Positions 1 to 8,160 of a DNA stretch of 64,000 bases are shown one piece after another. The position numbers and the translations under genes were made by a program. This stretch comes from Clostridia bacterium (GTDB lineage Bacteria; Bacillota; Clostridia; Oscillospirales; CAG-272). How positions within the stretch are numbered: the first letter of the stretch is position 1; every line of letters starts with the position of its first letter. The notes beneath the pieces were generated by a model, which ran no database searches, had not been told where the DNA came from, and worked only from the letters and a program-made list of their open reading frames with translations. The stretch lies in NCBI GenBank assembly GCA_017456905.1, contig JAFTIL010000013.1:1-64000 (forward strand), in the 5' to 3' direction.

Positions 1-7
1 CATATTA

Positions 8-301
8 TTGCTTGCTACTACGAGAAAGTGGGAACTCGTCTTTTTCTTACTTTTTCTTATGCCTCCGTATGTAGACGCACTGATTCGTACCTGTAAGCTT
101 TCCAAGCGAACCTTTCGATGCAAAGACTGCGGCAACAGCTTCACCATGAAATGGCATAAGCTGTTCGGCGCGCTCGTGCGCTGGAAAGCCCCGGTTGAGA
201 TGAAGAACGGAAAAGAAACAGAGTCAAATGCCTATGAACGGGCGTATATCAAGTGTCCGAAATGCGGTTCGAATACGTGTGTCCTTTGGTTTGATGAGTA
301 A
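8..301 (+). CDS. Small zinc-ribbon-like protein (possibly cut at the window edge)
   Basis: Seen: a short frame ending at a TAA, with a hydrophobic N-terminal stretch (about residues 8-27) followed by two CxxC knuckles (CKDC and CPKC) about 47 residues apart, as in a two-knuckle zinc ribbon. The frame is open to the left edge, so the true start may lie outside the window. The internal candidates are TTG at 8 and ATG at 59, and neither has a visible Shine-Dalgarno. Function is unknown; a structural zinc site is the only safe inference. It is followed by the hairpin array and runs convergent to the tRNA-Gln transcript. Confidence 0.55.
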   Translation: MLATTRKWELVFFLLFLMPPYVDALIRTCKLSKRTFRCKDCGNSFTMKWHKLFGALVRWKAPVEMKNGKETESNAYERAYIKCPKCGSNTCVLWFDE

Positions 302-405
302 AGCTTGAAGTTAACCCCAAATTTCGTTGTAAATAAATAAAATCACCGGCACAATCGAAACTCTTATGTATATTTTCGATTTACATATGACGGCTACCTC
401 TCCGT

Positions 406-587
406 TTGCGCAAAGCGCAACATCGTTGATGCGAAGCATCACATCATTTGCAACTTGTTGCAACATCATTTGAGGCAACGCCTCAACCTCGTTCATTTGT
501 GCCGCACGCGGCAATGATGTTGAGCTAACGCTCAAATGATGTTGCGTGCAAGCACGCAAACGATGTTGTGCCTGTCGGCACAAATGA
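406..587. repeat. Array of eight short hairpins with a constant 6-nt spacer
   Basis: Eight perfect stem-loops (stems 6-8 bp, loops 2-4 nt) lie at 406-420, 427-441, 448-463, 470-486, 500-513, 520-535, 542-559 and 566-583. Their stems differ (for example TTGCGC, TGATGC, TTGAGGC, TTGCGTGC). Separators on the left half read CATCGT, CATCAT, CATCAT; on the right half they read ATGATG, ATGATG, ACGATG, the exact reverse complements in mirror order. The centre (487-499) is a 13-nt separator. It lies between a rightward gene and a leftward tRNA transcript, so it is in the 3' region of both. Function unknown. Confidence 0.85.
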
Positions 588-620
588 AAAAATCCTAAGA
601 ACAGAGTTCTTAGGATTTTT
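587..620 (-). terminator. Rho-independent terminator of tRNA-Gln
   Basis: A 12-bp stem (591-602 with 606-617) with loop AGA is flanked by A6 on the left and T5 on the right. It can therefore terminate the leftward tRNA transcript, and rightward transcription too. Confidence 0.8.
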
Positions 621-696
621 TGGCTGGGGCACTAGGATTCGAACCTAGGAAATGACGGAGTCAGAGTCCGTTGCCTTACCGCTTGGCGATGCCCCA
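621..696 (-). tRNA. tRNA-Gln (anticodon CTG)
   Basis: Read on the minus strand, the 7-bp acceptor stem starts TGGGGCA and ends TGCCCCA, then G and an encoded CCA. The D arm, the T arm with GGTTCGAATCC, and an anticodon stem ACGGA/TCCGT are present. The 7-base loop CTCTGAC places CTG at positions 34-36, decoding CAG (Gln). It lies downstream of the CCA-adding enzyme gene but has its own promoter and terminator. Confidence 0.93.
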
Positions 697-714
697 ATAT
701 TTTCAACAGACGAT

Positions 715-743
715 ATTATAACAGAAGTCTTTGAATTTGTCAA
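715..743 (-). promoter_or_regulatory. Promoter of tRNA-Gln
   Basis: Minus-strand TTGACA (738-743), 17-bp spacer, TATAAT (715-720), about 19 bp upstream of the tRNA 5' end: a consensus sigma-A promoter. Confidence 0.85.
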
Positions 744-784
744 GGGCTTTTTGGAAAAAAGTTGAAATATTTTTAGAAATTTCT

Positions 785-812
785 GCAAGCCCCCGATATA
801 TCGGGGGCTTGC
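785..812 (-). terminator. Terminator-like palindrome after cca
   Basis: A 28-nt perfect palindrome (GCAAGCCCCC at one end, GGGGGCTTGC at the other) begins 3 bp past the cca stop. The T-run after it on the minus strand is weak, so it may mainly protect the 3' end. Confidence 0.6.
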
Positions 813-814
813 AA

Positions 815-2032
815 TCAATAGGATAACCGTTTTTGGACTTCTTTAGTCAGCGTTTCTTTGGTATTTTTTGCAGGATCGTCCAGAACTAGAGACAAAAGGC
901 TGTTCAAAATCTCTCCTACGGCTTTTCCTTTGGGAACACCCAGCGCCATGACGGCCTGACCGTCAAGCGCCAGCTCGGAGATACTCACGCATTCACCTGC
1001 TTCGGCTGAGGCCTTGACCATGGCTTGCAGGTTGATGGTATCTCTGCCGTGGGAGGTGGCAATGGACAGGAGGGGGAGGGCAAGATTTCCGTAATCCTTG
1101 CGGAGCAGGCGGGCGGCGAGGAGAGAGCTTTCCGTGGGAATCACGCCGCCCGCCAAGGTTTTGATGGCGTGGGCGGTTTCGTTGGAAAGCTTGAGGCTTC
1201 GGATATTCTCGCTCAGTTCGTCGGCAGGCATCTGCCACAGCAGACAAGCGCAACGGACGCCAAAATCGGCGGGGAGGGAAGAAAGGTTTCCTGTGCCGAA
1301 AGGGGAAATGCCGCAGGGCAGGACGTGGGGCATCAACCCGAGGTCAAAGAGCAGGGAAACGCCCCGTTCGGGTTGGTCGCTGCACAATATTTTCTGGAAT
1401 TCCACGCTGATGCGCTCACGGGAGATACGGGCAAGGCCGTGTTTGCAATCCCGGAGGGCAGCTACGGTGTCGGGGTGAATATCAAACCCCAGCTTGACGG
1501 CGAAGCGTATGCCTCGCATGACCCGCAGGGCATCCTCGGTCAGCCTCGTGTGGGGATCGCCCACACAGCGGATGAGCTTATTTTTTAGATCATCCCGCCC
1601 CCCGAAGAGGTCGATGATCTCAAAGGTCTCGCCGTCTTCGGAAAGCTCGGCGGCCATGGCGTTGACGGTGAAATCACGACGGGATAGATCGTCGGTGAGC
1701 TTGCCCGTAAAGCTGACGCCGTCGGGATGGCGGCCGTCGCTGTAGCCGCCTTCAGTGCGGCAGGTGGTACACTCCACGGGGCCGTTGGCGGTCAGGACGG
1801 TGACCGTACCGTGCCGGAGTCCTGTGGGGATCACGTGGTAACCCCAGCCTTCGCATATGCGCAGGGTCTCTTCGGGCACGGTGGTTACTGCCACATCCCA
1901 GTCGTGAGGCTCTTGTCCCATGAGGGCATCGCGAACGCATCCACCCACGGGGTAGGCGCCCACGGCGGCTTTTTTGAATTGTATCAACAGATTTCTGACC
2001 GAAAGGGGGCAGGGGAGGGTGATGGATTTCAT
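815..2032 (-). CDS. cca: CCA tRNA nucleotidyltransferase (class II)
   Basis: Adds or repairs the 3' CCA of tRNAs in the cytoplasm. Seen: the nucleotidyltransferase GG signature (VGGCVRDALMG) followed by DWDVAV carrying the two catalytic aspartates, then RRDFTVNAMA and the RLTEDALRVMRGIRF motif of the neck region that selects C and A, all typical of class II enzymes. About 405 residues, normal for the bacterial family. The ATG at 2032 is chosen because AAAGGAG lies 5 nt upstream; an in-frame ATG seven codons earlier has no good site. No clear HD phosphohydrolase motif is visible in the C-terminal half. Its promoter is divergent from that of iorA, and a tRNA gene follows downstream. Confidence 0.9.
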   Translation of the reverse strand: MKSITLPCPLSVRNLLIQFKKAAVGAYPVGGCVRDALMGQEPHDWDVAVTTVPEETLRICEGWGYHVIPTGLRHGTVTVLTANGPVECTTCRTEGGYSDGRHPDGVSFTGKLTDDLSRRDFTVNAMAAELSEDGETFEIIDLFGGRDDLKNKLIRCVGDPHTRLTEDALRVMRGIRFAVKLGFDIHPDTVAALRDCKHGLARISRERISVEFQKILCSDQPERGVSLLFDLGLMPHVLPCGISPFGTGNLSSLPADFGVRCACLLWQMPADELSENIRSLKLSNETAHAIKTLAGGVIPTESSLLAARLLRKDYGNLALPLLSIATSHGRDTINLQAMVKASAEAGECVSISELALDGQAVMALGVPKGKAVGEILNSLLSLVLDDPAKNTKETLTKEVQKRLSY

Positions 2033-2066
2033 GGGGACTCCTTTCTGTAGCATTTATATTCACCTT

Positions 2067-2095
2067 ATCATACCACGATTTTCTTGGATTGTCAA
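2067..2095 (-). promoter_or_regulatory. Promoter of cca
   Basis: Minus-strand TTGACA (2090-2095), 17-bp spacer, TATGAT (2067-2072). Confidence 0.75.
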
Positions 2096-2131
2096 GAGCG
2101 CCGACAACAGGGGATTTTCCACAAAAAACTA

Positions 2132-2160
2132 TTGACATTCAACTTGTTTAGAGGTATAAT
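2132..2160 (+). promoter_or_regulatory. Promoter of the iorAB operon
   Basis: TTGACA (2132-2137), 17-bp spacer, TATAAT (2155-2160). It is divergent from the cca promoter. Confidence 0.85.
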
Positions 2161-2180
2161 GATATAATAACCCTTATTGT

Positions 2181-2227
2181 ATGAAAGGAAAGCGTTTCTT
2201 ATGGGAGACGCTTTGATCGCACCATGA
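2181..2227 (+). promoter_or_regulatory. Structured iorA leader with overlapping mini-ORF
   Basis: A stem AAAGCGTTTC/GAGACGCTTT (about 2189-2214) lies between the promoter and iorA. An 8-codon frame (MGDALIAP, ATG at 2201) with AAAGGAA about 11 nt upstream ends in a TGA that overlaps the iorA ATG as ATGA. iorA itself has no close Shine-Dalgarno, so translational coupling is plausible but unproven. Confidence 0.4.
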
Positions 2228-3969
2228 AAAAACAACTGATGCTGGGCAACGAAGCCGCGGCACGGGGACTTTATGAGGCGGGATGCCGTCTCGTGTCCTC
2301 CTATCCCGGCACGCCCTCAACTGAAATCACCGAATTTGCCGCTACATACGACGAGATGTACTGCGAGTGGGCCCCCAACGAAAAGGTGGCCATGGAGGTG
2401 GCCTTCGGCGCGTCACTCAAGGGCGCCCGTTCTGCCTGCGCCATGAAGCACGTGGGATTGAACGTAGCTGCCGATCCCCTCTACACCATGTCCTACACGG
2501 GTGTCAACGCCGGTCTTGTGGTCTGCGTGGCCGATGACCCCGGGATGCATTCCTCCCAGAACGAGCAGGATTCTCGCCACCACGCCATTGCGTCCAAGGT
2601 TCCTATGGTAGAGCCCTCGGATTCTGCCGAGGCACTGTCCATGATGAAGGCCGCCTTTGAGCTGTCCGAGCAGTTTGATACTCCCGTGATCTACCGTACT
2701 TGTACTCGTATCGCTCACTCCCAGAGCCTGGTGGCCCTTTCTGACCGTGCGGATATACCCCTGCGCCCCTACGTTAAGGAGCCTCAAAAATACATCATGG
2801 CCCCTGCTAACGCCATTCGCCGTCACCCTCTGGTGGAGGCGAGAACCGTAGCGCTCACCGAGTACGCCGAGACCTGCGAGCTGAACCGCGTGGAGTTGGC
2901 CGCCGACGGAAATACCGCCCTGGGTATGATCTGTTCGGGCACCTGCTACCAGTACGTCCGCGAGGTGTTTGGTGATACTGTGAATATCCTCAAGCTGGGA
3001 CTTGTCAATCCTCTTCCTGTAAAGCTCATCAAGGATTTCGCCGCCAAGGTGGAGAGACTGGTGGTGTTTGAGGAGCTGGATCCCATCATCGAGACCCATT
3101 GCCGCAACATCGGTGTTGAGGTGGAAGGGAAGAGCCTGTTCCCTATGGTGGGCGAGTTCTCTCAGAACCTGCTCCGAGCCGCTTTCGGCCTGCCTGTGGC
3201 CGAAACGGTGACCGCCGACGAGGCTATTCCCGTCCGTCCTCCCGTCATGTGTGCGGGATGTCCTCACAGAGGCTTGTTCTATACCCTGTCCAAGCACAAG
3301 ATTACCGCCATTGGTGACATCGGCTGCTACACCCTGGGCATGGCCGCTCCTCTTAATGCCGTTGACTCGGTGCTTTGCATGGGCGCCTCTGTGTCTGGTG
3401 TTCATGGATTTAACAAGATTGGCGGGGAGGAGACCGAGCACAAGACCGTGGCGGTCATTGGCGACTCCACCTTCATGCATTCTGGCATGACGGGCCTTGT
3501 GAACATCGCTTATAACGCGTCTAACTCCACCGTCATCATTTTAGACAATTCCATCACGGGCATGACGGGCCATCAGCAGAATCCCACCACGGGCTATAAC
3601 ATCAAGGGTGATCCTGCCACCAAGGTGGATCTGGAGGCCTTCTGTCGTGCCGTAGGTATTGATCGCGTGACGGTGGTGGATCCCTACGATCTGGCCGCCT
3701 GTGAGAAGGTCATCACTGAAGAGCTGGCTGCTGAAGGTCCCGGTGTGATCATCTCCCGCCGTCCCTGCGTCCTGCTCAAGACAGTCAAGCCCAAGCCTGC
3801 GCTTGCGGTGGACAAGGATGCTTGCCGCGGTTGCAAGAAGTGCATGAAGCTGGGCTGTCCCGCCATCCATATGGACGGAAAGAAAGCCATTATCGACGCC
3901 ACCCTGTGCGTAGGCTGCGGCGTGTGCGAGCAGATGTGCGCCTTTGGTGCCATTACGGGAGGTATGTAA
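2224..3969 (+). CDS. iorA: Indolepyruvate ferredoxin oxidoreductase, alpha subunit
   Basis: Large subunit of the TPP-dependent enzyme that oxidatively decarboxylates aryl 2-oxo acids (from aromatic amino acids) to acyl-CoA with reduction of ferredoxin. Seen: an N-terminal pyrimidine-binding half with SYPGTPSTEI (about residues 25-34), a C-terminal TPP-binding half with GDIGCYTLG and GDSTFMHSG, and a terminal two-cluster ferredoxin domain with CRGCKKCMKLGCP and CVGCGVCEQMC (about residues 533-572). The length of 581 residues is close to the usual size. iorB starts one base after the stop, and an aminotransferase follows. The start is the ATG overlapping the TGA of a mini-ORF, with no good ribosome binding site of its own. 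Confidence 0.93.
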   Translation: MKKQLMLGNEAAARGLYEAGCRLVSSYPGTPSTEITEFAATYDEMYCEWAPNEKVAMEVAFGASLKGARSACAMKHVGLNVAADPLYTMSYTGVNAGLVVCVADDPGMHSSQNEQDSRHHAIASKVPMVEPSDSAEALSMMKAAFELSEQFDTPVIYRTCTRIAHSQSLVALSDRADIPLRPYVKEPQKYIMAPANAIRRHPLVEARTVALTEYAETCELNRVELAADGNTALGMICSGTCYQYVREVFGDTVNILKLGLVNPLPVKLIKDFAAKVERLVVFEELDPIIETHCRNIGVEVEGKSLFPMVGEFSQNLLRAAFGLPVAETVTADEAIPVRPPVMCAGCPHRGLFYTLSKHKITAIGDIGCYTLGMAAPLNAVDSVLCMGASVSGVHGFNKIGGEETEHKTVAVIGDSTFMHSGMTGLVNIAYNASNSTVIILDNSITGMTGHQQNPTTGYNIKGDPATKVDLEAFCRAVGIDRVTVVDPYDLAACEKVITEELAAEGPGVIISRRPCVLLKTVKPKPALAVDKDACRGCKKCMKLGCPAIHMDGKKAIIDATLCVGCGVCEQMCAFGAITGGM

Positions 3970-3970
3970 T

Positions 3971-4543
3971 ATGCAAACCAAGAATATTATGATCGTCGGC
4001 GTGGGCGGACAGGGCTCTCTCTTGGCATCCAAGCTGCTCGGCCACCTGCTGTGCGAGGAAGGCTACGACGTAAAAGTTTCCGAGGTACATGGCATGAGCC
4101 AGCGAGGCGGCAGTGTTGTCACTTACGTCCGCTACGGCGACCGCGTGGCATCTCCCATCATAGACAAGGGAGAGGCTGATTTTATCGTATCCTTTGAAAA
4201 GCTGGAAGCCGCCCGCTGGGCGTCCTACCTGAAGGAAGGCGGCCGCGTGGTGGTGAACACCCGCGAGACCGACCCCATGCCCGTCATCACGGGGGCGGCT
4301 GAGTATCCCCACGAAGTGTTGGAGGGGCTGAAGGCCAAGGGCATCGCCATGGATGACATGGACGCTCTCTCTCTGGCTGAGGAAGCAGGCTCGTCTAAGG
4401 CGGTCAATATCGTTCTGATGGGGCGTCTTTCTCGCTACTTCCCGGAGATCCCCGAGGATAAGTGGCTCTCTGCTATTGAGGCTTGTGTCAAGCCCAAGTT
4501 TGTTGAGTTGAATAAAAAGGCTTTTGCTTTGGGGCGCGGTTAA
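3971..4543 (+). CDS. iorB: Indolepyruvate oxidoreductase, beta subunit
   Basis: Small subunit partner of IorA, of the pyruvate:ferredoxin oxidoreductase gamma-domain type that takes part in CoA binding. Seen: N-terminal GVGGQGSLLASKLLG, then SEVHGMSQRGGSVVTYVR, both hallmark motifs. The length of 190 residues matches the family. The ATG at 3971 is favoured because GGAGG at the end of iorA lies about 8 nt upstream. The one-base gap after iorA implies co-translation and a stoichiometric complex in the cytoplasm. Confidence 0.93.
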   Translation: MQTKNIMIVGVGGQGSLLASKLLGHLLCEEGYDVKVSEVHGMSQRGGSVVTYVRYGDRVASPIIDKGEADFIVSFEKLEAARWASYLKEGGRVVVNTRETDPMPVITGAAEYPHEVLEGLKAKGIAMDDMDALSLAEEAGSSKAVNIVLMGRLSRYFPEIPEDKWLSAIEACVKPKFVELNKKAFALGRG

Positions 4544-4606
4544 TATGTAAAAATCTGTTTTGCTTGCATATACTGTTTTAACCCATACATCGAGGAGTAT
4601 TTCAAT

Positions 4607-5452
4607 ATGAAAAATCTCGCTTACTATAACGGCAAGATCGCCCCTGTTGAAGAAATGATGGTCCCCTTCAACGACCGCGTTCATTTCTTCGGCGACGGCA
4701 TCTACGACGTGACTTACACACGAAACTACAAGCCCTTTGCTCTTTCCGAGCATCTGGATCGCCTCTTTGGCTGTGCCCATAAGCTGGACATCAAGATGCC
4801 TCATACCAAGGATGAGCTGACGAACATCCTCATGGACCTCTTTCCCCGTCTGGACACGGGCGATCAGTTCGTCTACCTTCAGGTGACGAGAGGCACGCAG
4901 GATCGCAACCACACCTATCCAGAGGATCAGGTGGGCAATCTTTGGGTCATGCTTCGTCCGGGTGGGCTCAAAGACATCCGCATGGAGGTCAAGGCTATCA
5001 CCGCCGAGGATACCCGCTTCTTCCATTGTGACATCAAGACCCTGAACCTGCTCCCTGCCGTCATGTACTCCCAACTGGCCGAGCGCGCAGGGGTATATGA
5101 GACCATTCTCTATCGCACCCCCGACCGCGTCACCGAATGCGCTCACGCTAACGTCCATATCATCAATGAGCGCGGCGCGTTCCAGACCGCCCCTTTGGAC
5201 AATCTCATCCTGCCCGGGATCGCCCGCGCCCACCTCATCAAAGCCTGCAAAGCTCTGGGATATCCCGTGGAAGAGACACCTTTCACGCTGGATGAGCTGA
5301 TGAACGCAAAGGAAGTGATCATCTCTTCCTCCAGCGCCATTGGTCTCCGTTGCGTGGAGATCGACGGTCAGCCCGTAGGAGGCAAGGCTGAGGAAATGCT
5401 TCGCAAAATTCAGGACTGGGTTTTGGATGAATTTATGAAAGAAACCAATTAA
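4607..5452 (+). CDS. PLP fold-type IV aminotransferase (D-amino-acid aminotransferase-like)
   Basis: A class-IV PLP transaminase. Seen: YNGKI at the N-terminus, RVHFFGDGIYDVTYTRNYK, the PLP-lysine context CDIKTLNLL (Lys144), and the later VTECAHANVHII and SSSAIGLRCVEIDG phosphate-binding segments. This pattern and the 281-residue length fit D-amino-acid transaminase better than IlvE, but class-IV substrate specificity cannot be fixed from sequence. It follows iorAB by 63 bp with its own GAGGAG site. An amino-acid/2-oxo-acid step feeding or draining IorAB is a reasonable inference, as is supply of D-amino acids to the wall. Confidence 0.8.
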   Translation: MKNLAYYNGKIAPVEEMMVPFNDRVHFFGDGIYDVTYTRNYKPFALSEHLDRLFGCAHKLDIKMPHTKDELTNILMDLFPRLDTGDQFVYLQVTRGTQDRNHTYPEDQVGNLWVMLRPGGLKDIRMEVKAITAEDTRFFHCDIKTLNLLPAVMYSQLAERAGVYETILYRTPDRVTECAHANVHIINERGAFQTAPLDNLILPGIARAHLIKACKALGYPVEETPFTLDELMNAKEVIISSSSAIGLRCVEIDGQPVGGKAEEMLRKIQDWVLDEFMKETN

Positions 5453-5501
5453 GCGCCCCATAAACTCCCCCAAGACAAACAAAGAAAGGAAGTTTACCCC
5501 C

Positions 5502-8117
5502 ATGAAAAGATCTACCCGCATTTGGTTGACTGCCGCGCTCTTGGCCCTGCTTCTCGTTGTCGGCCTGGTGGCTTGCACAGAAGGTCCCGAGGTTCCCGGC
5601 ACCGACGATGGCACGATCGCAGGTACCCAGCAAGAAACTACCCCCGCCGAGACCGACGAAGCCACCGCTGAGCCTGACGGCACGAATCCTTCCGATGGCA
5701 CCAATGCCCCCGAGGTTACCGAGGTTCCCACCGAGGAGACCTCCGAAGAGCCCACCGAAGCACCTACCGAGGCCGAGACCGCGCTGGTCATTGACTTCAA
5801 CGCCCTCAGCACCAAGAACCTCAAGAGCTGCTTCAATAATGCTAACCAGACCAACGTCACTGTTGAGACGGACGATGCCGGCGAGCAGTACGTAGCTTTT
5901 GCTACCAGTGTTGCCAATGCTACCGACCCCTTCGCGGGCTTTAACCTCCGTAGCTTCCTGACCAAGGCCAAGATGGATGATGTTATGGCTGAGGATTTCT
6001 CTTATATCATTTTGAAGGTGCGTGCTGTGGGTTGCTCTACAGGTACCTTCAACCTGTACTACTTCGCCGGCGGTGTCACCGGAGCAACGCCCGGCATGGA
6101 GGTCTCCGCGGGCTTTGACGTGGCCGAGGAAGATTGGCAGTACATCCTCTTTGATATGAGAGGCGCCAACAACTGGAAGGGCAAGGTCACCGGTTTCCGT
6201 ATGGACTACATGGCGTCTGCCGTCAATGAAGGAGAGGTTGTTCAGATCGCCGAGGTCCAGTTCCTCAACTCCGCGGATGCTTACTATAAGCAATTTGGCA
6301 TTGATTGGAACGACAAGGGCTTTGAGATCTCCGACGAGGCCAAGGCCGAGGCTGACGAGTTGCTGAATTCCACTCAGAAACCCACCACCTCCTACGATAC
6401 CTACCAGAAGGAAGACGCCGCCAATGAGGACGCCTCCCTCAAGCTGTGGTTCGACCATATGTATACCCGCGCACCTCAGAGCGGCTTTACTGTCAAGGAT
6501 ACCGTCACCTACCTTATCCAAATGGCTAAGAACGAGACCGAGGGCTGTCAGTTCATTCTGGCACCTGAGACCGATGTGACGGGTCTGAAGGTCTATATCA
6601 CCGACTTCAAGAATGCTGACGGCGACACTCTCAAGACCGATCTTCATTGGGGCTACTACTTCAACATTCTGGACGAGATGCTGATCGACCCCCTGCCTCC
6701 CGTCACCTACACCCCCGAAGAGGGTATGCTGGATTGGGTGAACGGCGGCAACGGCCGTGGCGACACCATCGACAACCTTCAGAAGTACAATGGCTTTGAT
6801 ATCAAGGCGGGCCAGTCCCAGTCCTTCGTCATCAAAGCTACCACCACCGCTGACTCCAAGCCCGGTGAGTATGCTGCTACTCTGACTGTTGTGGATGCCA
6901 ATGGCAACGAAATCAAGAAGGCCACCGTCTTCACCTACGTATGGAACTTCGTTTTGGACGATGCTTCTTCTTGTAAGACCCTCATGGATATGAGCGCTTA
7001 TGAGGTTTACATGACCTACTTTGACTTTGCCGCTGATCTGTCCAACTGGAGAGGTGAAAATCTGGGTGAAGTCTACTACAACTTCCTGCTTGATTACCGT
7101 GTCAACTGCTACAGCCTGCCTTTCGAGAACGACGACGGTTCCTTCTCCGATTCCCGTCTCTTGAAGTATCTGAACAATCCTCGCGTCCAGGCCTTCCAGC
7201 CCCTGGGTTGGTCTAAAGAACTGGTTCCTTGGAAGGTGGCTAATGCTTATGCTTTCCTCTCTCAGCATGAAGAATGGCTGGAGAAGGCATACTTCTATCC
7301 CGTTGACGAGCCCGGCAGCGTCAATCGCCTGGATGATATCAACAGTTACGGCAAGATGTTGGAAGAGAACTTCCCCGGCTACAAGCTCATCGCGCCCATG
7401 CACGTCAACTACGCGACCACCCAGGGAGACTTCTTCTCCTACGTTACAAGTTCTGTGAACGTCTGGTGCCCCAAGACCTTCTTCTTCAATACTTTTGCTG
7501 AATGGTTTGAGAATGAAGAGCTTTACTACGGTACCACCATCCAGCTTGAAGAAAAGCTCGGTTCTCTCCGCGACCGCTTCTGGGCTGAGCAGGAAGCCGG
7601 TGATGAGGTTTGGTGGTATGTGACCAGATTCCCCAACGATCCCGAGATCACCTTGATCATCAATACTGAGGCTGTCAACATCCGTACCCTCTTCTGGCAG
7701 CAGAAGCTCTATAATGTGGACGGTTTCCTGTACTACCTCGTTAACCACTGGGGAAACGGTTCCGACCGTCTGTGGATCCCCTCTGCCGATAAGTGGTATC
7801 ACGGTATGGATGCCATGCACGAGATCAACGATGCCTATCCCTATGAAGTATACGGTAACGGTATCCTCATTTACAGCGGCGTGTACTTCGCACAGACCGA
7901 TCCCGTGGCCAGCCTCCGCCTGGAGTCTGTCCGTGACGGTATCGAGGACTTCGAGTACCTGACCATGCTGGAAGAGATCTACGGCAAGGACGTTGTGGAT
8001 GCTATCATCGCCAAGTGGACCACAAGCCTCGGCGAGTACAGCACCGATGCCGACGCCTTCCGTGAGCTTCGCGCTCAAGTCGGTGCCCTGGTTGAAAAGG
8101 CTGTCAACGCCAACTGA
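5502..8117 (+). CDS. DUF4091 (GH123-like) secreted lipoprotein
   Basis: An 871-residue extracellular lipoprotein. Seen: signal peptide with lipobox LVAC (Cys25), a Thr/Glu/Pro-rich linker at about 26-95, a beta-rich domain reading like a carbohydrate-binding or galactose-binding fold (about 95-260), and a C-terminal half with YFYPVDEPG, NIRTLFWQQKLYNVDGFLYY (about 726-745) and LRLESVRDGIEDFEYLTML (about 801-819). The last is the hallmark of DUF4091, which is related to GH123 beta-N-acetylgalactosaminidases. Glycan hydrolysis at the cell surface is the likely role; the substrate is unknown. AAAGGAAG precedes the ATG and a strong terminator follows. Confidence 0.8.
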   Translation: MKRSTRIWLTAALLALLLVVGLVACTEGPEVPGTDDGTIAGTQQETTPAETDEATAEPDGTNPSDGTNAPEVTEVPTEETSEEPTEAPTEAETALVIDFNALSTKNLKSCFNNANQTNVTVETDDAGEQYVAFATSVANATDPFAGFNLRSFLTKAKMDDVMAEDFSYIILKVRAVGCSTGTFNLYYFAGGVTGATPGMEVSAGFDVAEEDWQYILFDMRGANNWKGKVTGFRMDYMASAVNEGEVVQIAEVQFLNSADAYYKQFGIDWNDKGFEISDEAKAEADELLNSTQKPTTSYDTYQKEDAANEDASLKLWFDHMYTRAPQSGFTVKDTVTYLIQMAKNETEGCQFILAPETDVTGLKVYITDFKNADGDTLKTDLHWGYYFNILDEMLIDPLPPVTYTPEEGMLDWVNGGNGRGDTIDNLQKYNGFDIKAGQSQSFVIKATTTADSKPGEYAATLTVVDANGNEIKKATVFTYVWNFVLDDASSCKTLMDMSAYEVYMTYFDFAADLSNWRGENLGEVYYNFLLDYRVNCYSLPFENDDGSFSDSRLLKYLNNPRVQAFQPLGWSKELVPWKVANAYAFLSQHEEWLEKAYFYPVDEPGSVNRLDDINSYGKMLEENFPGYKLIAPMHVNYATTQGDFFSYVTSSVNVWCPKTFFFNTFAEWFENEELYYGTTIQLEEKLGSLRDRFWAEQEAGDEVWWYVTRFPNDPEITLIINTEAVNIRTLFWQQKLYNVDGFLYYLVNHWGNGSDRLWIPSADKWYHGMDAMHEINDAYPYEVYGNGILIYSGVYFAQTDPVASLRLESVRDGIEDFEYLTMLEEIYGKDVVDAIIAKWTTSLGEYSTDADAFRELRAQVGALVEKAVNAN

Positions 8118-8125
8118 TAAAAAAG

Positions 8126-8160
8126 AATGACCCCTGCGATTGCAGGGGTCATTTTCTTTA
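8126..8160. terminator. Bidirectional terminator
   Basis: A 12-bp stem AATGACCCCTGC/GCAGGGGTCATT (8126-8137 with 8142-8153), loop GATT, then TTCTTT on the plus strand and an A-rich left flank. It sits between two convergent genes. Confidence 0.85.

Noticed and set aside
311..583. Minus-strand frame of 90 codons across the hairpin array
   Set aside because: It reads straight through the hairpins, has no ribosome site and no protein-like pattern; openness follows from the repeats.
406..587. CRISPR-like array
   Set aside because: Unit sequences differ, separators are only 6 nt, and there is no cas gene; the grammar is hairpins plus fixed separator.
5433..8078. Long antisense frame opposite the DUF4091 lipoprotein gene
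   Set aside because: It mirrors the codon pattern of a clear gene with signal peptide, SD and terminator on the other strand; the antisense product has no domain logic.
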